DNA from: Candidatus Dadabacteria bacterium
GTDB taxonomy: Bacteria; Desulfobacterota_D; UBA1144; Nemesobacterales; Nemesobacteraceae
DNA: 6,968 nt
Reading direction: 5' to 3'
Assembly (NCBI GenBank): GCA_026709745.1
Contig: JAPOSJ010000095.1
Location: 1-6,968 of the forward strand
A program made the translations under genes and the position numbers. This document shows, piece by piece, positions 4,384-6,968 of the stretch (positions within the stretch are counted from its first letter, which is position 1; every line of letters starts with the position of its first letter). Below the pieces are notes generated by a model, which saw only the letters and a list, made by a program, of their open reading frames with translations, was not told where the DNA came from and did not search any database.

Positions 4384-5343
4384 ATGTCGAAAATGCTTTT
4401 CGTGATGGATCCGATCGAGTCCATAAACATAAACAAGGACACCACTTTTGTCATAATGCTTGAATGCCAGGCAAGAGGGCACGAAATTAGTTACTGCGAA
4501 CTCAAGGATCTTTTCGTTAAAGACTCCAGGGCATGGGCGGATTCAACAGAGCTTCGCCTCAAGAAAAAAAGCGATTACTACTCCAAGGAATTAACTGTAA
4601 CTTCTCTGCTTGATGACTTCGACATCGTATGGATGAGAAAAGATCCCCCATTCAACATGGATTATATCTACTCGACCTACATACTAAGCAGGGTTGACGA
4701 GTCCGAAACGCACGTGATCAACCATCCGGCTGGGATAAGGGAATCTAACGAGAAAATGTACAGCCTTAATTTTCCCGACTATATACCCCCTACCCTCGTC
4801 TCAAAAGACATAGAGAAACTGAAAGAATTTCTCTATGAAATCGGAGACGAGATTGTAGTAAAACCGCTTGACGGTTACGGCGGGGAGGGAATTTTTTTCG
4901 TAAAGTCTCATGACCCTAATCTTAACGTGATACTCGAGAGCATAACCAACTTCGGGCAGACCTACGTGATGGCCCAGAAATTCATAAAAGAGGTTTCACA
5001 GGGAGACAAAAGGGTTATAATTTTAAACGGTAAGCCCATAGGTGCTGTGATGAGGGTGGCCGCAAAGGGAGAATTCAGAAGTAATTTCCACTCCGGTGGA
5101 CATCCAGAGAAAACCACGCTTACGGAAAGAGATCTCGAAATATGCGACGGCCTCAGGCAGAAACTCATAGAGGATCGGCTCTATCTGGTCGGAATCGACA
5201 TAGTCGGTGGATATCTGACAGAAGTCAATACCACGAGCCCGACATGCGTCCAGGAAATAAATCTTTTCAGCGGTGTAAAGCTTGAATCACAGATAGTTGA
5301 CTTTGCGGAGAATGTTATCAGCAGGGATGCAGAAAACACCTAG
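4384..5343 (+). CDS. gshB: Glutathione synthetase
   Basis: GshB joins gamma-glutamylcysteine and glycine with ATP to make glutathione, the second step of the pathway, in the cytoplasm. The 319 residues match the E. coli-type enzyme (~315) along the whole length. The N-terminal MDPIESININKDTTF (8-22) corresponds to MDPIANINIKKDSSF of E. coli. MRKDPPFNMDYIYSTYIL (84-101) follows, then the ATP-grasp part with VKPLDGYGGEGIF (159-171), QKFIKEVSQGDKRV (198-211), the SGGHPEKTTLT loop (237-247) and the metal/substrate-binding GIDIVGGYLTEVNTTSPTC (270-288). No key element is missing. The ATG at 4384 is supported by alignment of the N-terminus but has no Shine-Dalgarno (TAGATTATCACC precedes it). The gene ends 36 bases before gatC and may be co-transcribed with it. 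gshA is not in the window. Confidence 0.96.
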   Translation: MSKMLFVMDPIESININKDTTFVIMLECQARGHEISYCELKDLFVKDSRAWADSTELRLKKKSDYYSKELTVTSLLDDFDIVWMRKDPPFNMDYIYSTYILSRVDESETHVINHPAGIRESNEKMYSLNFPDYIPPTLVSKDIEKLKEFLYEIGDEIVVKPLDGYGGEGIFFVKSHDPNLNVILESITNFGQTYVMAQKFIKEVSQGDKRVIILNGKPIGAVMRVAAKGEFRSNFHSGGHPEKTTLTERDLEICDGLRQKLIEDRLYLVGIDIVGGYLTEVNTTSPTCVQEINLFSGVKLESQIVDFAENVISRDAENT

Positions 5344-5379
5344 AAGTTTGGGGAAGTAAACCACCGCAGGACTCTGACA

Positions 5380-5676
5380 ATGAAAATATCAAGAAAAAAT
5401 GTGCTGGACACAGCCGAACTCGCGAGGCTTGAGTTCGATGAAGAGACACTTTCCAAGTTCACTCGTCAGCTTGGGGACATCTTAGTCCACATAGATGAAC
5501 TTGCCGGGCTTGATACAAAAAACGTAGAGCCCACATCACATGTGCTCGAACTCTCAATCCCTTTTCGAGAAGACAAGGTGAATCAGCTAATAACGGCTGA
5601 AGAAGCCCTTAGTAATGCACCCAGCCAGGAAAACGATTTCTTCACTGTTCCAAAAGTCATAGAAGACCAAGGCTAA
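5380..5676 (+). CDS. gatC: Asp-tRNA(Asn)/Glu-tRNA(Gln) amidotransferase subunit C
   Basis: GatC is the small subunit that wraps around GatA and holds it to GatB in the GatCAB complex, which converts Glu-tRNA(Gln) and/or Asp-tRNA(Asn) to the correctly amidated tRNA. The 98 residues have the family length and pattern: the N-terminal helix segment LDTAELARLEFDEE (9-22), the second helix FTRQLGDILVHIDELAGLDT (27-46), the VEPTSHVLEL linker (50-59), and a C-terminal part with the typical REDKV (63-67), EEALSNAP (74-81) and FFTVPKVIE (87-95). The start has AGGA 8 bases upstream. gatA begins four bases after the stop, so the genes form one operon. Presence of GatCAB implies that the host lacks GlnRS, AsnRS, or both. 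Confidence 0.96.
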   Translation: MKISRKNVLDTAELARLEFDEETLSKFTRQLGDILVHIDELAGLDTKNVEPTSHVLELSIPFREDKVNQLITAEEALSNAPSQENDFFTVPKVIEDQG

Positions 5677-5680
5677 CCCA

Positions 5681-6968
5681 ATGTCCATTCCAAGAACCAT
5701 AAAAGAGGCAGCCAAGTTAATAGAAAGAAAAGAGGCTTCCCCAGTTGAACTTGCCAAACTTTTTCTTAAGCGCATATCCTCTGAGGATGGAAAAATAAAC
5801 TCTTACATAACTGTCTGGGAAGAAATGGCTTTGGAGTACGCAAGAAAAGCGGAAAAAGAAATATCCGAAGGAAACTATCTGGGTCCTCTGCATGGGGTCC
5901 CGATAGCACTTAAGGATATTTTTGTAACAAAGGACTCGCGTACCACCTGTGGGTCAAAAATGCTGCAGGATTTTGTCGCTCCTTATAATTCCACCGTAGC
6001 CGAAAAACTGATGGCAGCCGGTTCCATAGTACTCGGGAAAAACAACATGGATGAGTTCGCCATGGGGTCTTCAAATGAGACATCCCACTTCGGACCTGTA
6101 AGAAATCCTTGGGACACCGACAGGGTTCCGGGAGGATCTAGCGGAGGCAGTGCCGCCGCCACGGCGGCGAATCTATGCCTCGCATCAGTGGGAACAGATA
6201 CGGGAGGCTCAATAAGGCAGCCAGGTTCCCTCTGTGGAGTAGTGGGAATGAAACCCACATATGGACGGGTAAGTCGCTATGGTATGATCGCGTTTGCTTC
6301 TTCCCTTGATCAGGCTGGACCTATTGCTAAAACCGTTGAGGACGCAGCCATAATCCTCTCTGCCATAGCTGGCCATGACCCGATGGACTCGACATCCGTT
6401 AACATTCCAACCGCTGACTACGCAGGCGCGCTCAGTGCGGACATAAAGGGACTGCGTGTAGGCATACCGAAGGAATATTTCGTTTCGGGAATGGATCCCG
6501 AGGTGGAAAAGTCCGTCCGCAAAGCCATAGACGAACTTGAAACACTGGGAGCGGAAATTGTGGAGATTTCACTCCCGCATTCCCGCTATGCGGTTTCAAC
6601 CTACTATATAATAGCCCCCTCCGAAGCGAGTTCGAATCTCGCAAGATACGACGGAGTGAGATACACATACCGCTGCGAAAACCCGCAAACCCTGAGGGAC
6701 CTGTTTTTCAGAAGCCGCTCGGAAGGATTCGGAGACGAGGTTAAAAGAAGGATAATGCTCGGAACCTATGCTCTCTCCACTGGCTATTATGACGCCTATT
6801 ATCTGAAAGCTCAGAAGGTAAGAACCCTGATAATAAGAGACTTTGAAAGTGCGTGGGAAAAAGTTGATGTGATAGCAAGCGCTACCTCTCCCGAAACCGC
6901 CTTCAGGATAGGTGAAAAAACAGACGACCCACTTAAAATGTACCTATCCGACATACTTACTATTCCAT
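5681..6968 (+). CDS. gatA: Asp-tRNA(Asn)/Glu-tRNA(Gln) amidotransferase subunit A (3' end outside window)
   Basis: GatA is the amidase subunit that releases ammonia from glutamine and passes it to GatB. From the ATG the frame is open for 429 codons to the window edge; complete GatA is about 485 residues, so roughly the last 55 are missing. The amidase-signature catalytic triad is visible: K78 in GVPIALKDIF, cis-Ser S153 in GGSSGGSAAA (151-160), and nucleophile S177 in TDTGGSIRQP (172-181). KNNMDEFAMGSSNE (120-133), VGMKPTYGRVSRYG (188-201) and DDPLKMYLSDILTIP at the edge are also family blocks. No damage is seen. The start is 4 bases after the gatC stop with no strong Shine-Dalgarno of its own, which is consistent with translational coupling. 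gatB probably follows or lies elsewhere. Confidence 0.96.
   Translation, partial: MSIPRTIKEAAKLIERKEASPVELAKLFLKRISSEDGKINSYITVWEEMALEYARKAEKEISEGNYLGPLHGVPIALKDIFVTKDSRTTCGSKMLQDFVAPYNSTVAEKLMAAGSIVLGKNNMDEFAMGSSNETSHFGPVRNPWDTDRVPGGSSGGSAAATAANLCLASVGTDTGGSIRQPGSLCGVVGMKPTYGRVSRYGMIAFASSLDQAGPIAKTVEDAAIILSAIAGHDPMDSTSVNIPTADYAGALSADIKGLRVGIPKEYFVSGMDPEVEKSVRKAIDELETLGAEIVEISLPHSRYAVSTYYIIAPSEASSNLARYDGVRYTYRCENPQTLRDLFFRSRSEGFGDEVKRRIMLGTYALSTGYYDAYYLKAQKVRTLIIRDFESAWEKVDVIASATSPETAFRIGEKTDDPLKMYLSDILTIP

Overview
The window falls into two parts. Bases 1-2880 hold a minus-strand, DNA-repair-flavoured gene run in which two of the four genes are visibly damaged. Bases 3288-6968 hold intact plus-strand metabolic and housekeeping genes. 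An A+T-rich stretch of about 500 bases separates them. The set suggests a Gram-negative bacterium of proteobacterial or deltaproteobacterial/candidate-phylum type: an E. coli-type glutathione synthetase, a GatCAB amidotransferase operon, frequent ATA (Ile) and AGA/AGG (Arg) codons, and some GTG starts. This placement is inferred from gene content and style, without any database search.

Minus-strand block, in transcription order. A probable extended -10 promoter (TGCTATAAT at 2879-2871) leads into a DUF6884-like gene (2746-2306) interrupted by an in-frame TAA at 2635-2633. Its end is followed after two bases by a divergent HhH-GPD (endonuclease III superfamily) protein with a C-terminal Cys4 motif (2303-1407). 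Next comes endonuclease V (nfi, start 1390 or 1426, end 680), then a small unrecognised protein (from 620). The small gene has been frameshifted by a 65-base duplication consisting of a 37-base direct repeat with 28 bases between the copies. The tight spacing implies one operon, probably concerned with recognising or removing abnormal bases in DNA; that role is inference.

Middle stretch (2783-3287). There is no clear gene on the plus strand. It contains the minus-strand promoter, a 12-base direct repeat 42 bases apart, a TATAAT box, a small A/T hairpin and a possible 42-residue ORF with a Shine-Dalgarno sequence.

Plus-strand block. It starts with a fluoroacetate/haloacetate dehalogenase-type alpha/beta hydrolase with every key active-site residue present (3288-4160). 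A 223-base gap with no supported gene follows, then glutathione synthetase gshB (4384-5343), gatC (5380-5676) and gatA (5681 to the window edge, 3' end missing). gatC and gatA are 4 bases apart and clearly co-transcribed; gshB may be in the same transcript.

The main points for follow-up are the uncharacterised DUF6884 / HhH-GPD-like / endonuclease V gene set, the unusual HhH-GPD protein, and the two independent lesions that suggest this accessory block is decaying in this genome.
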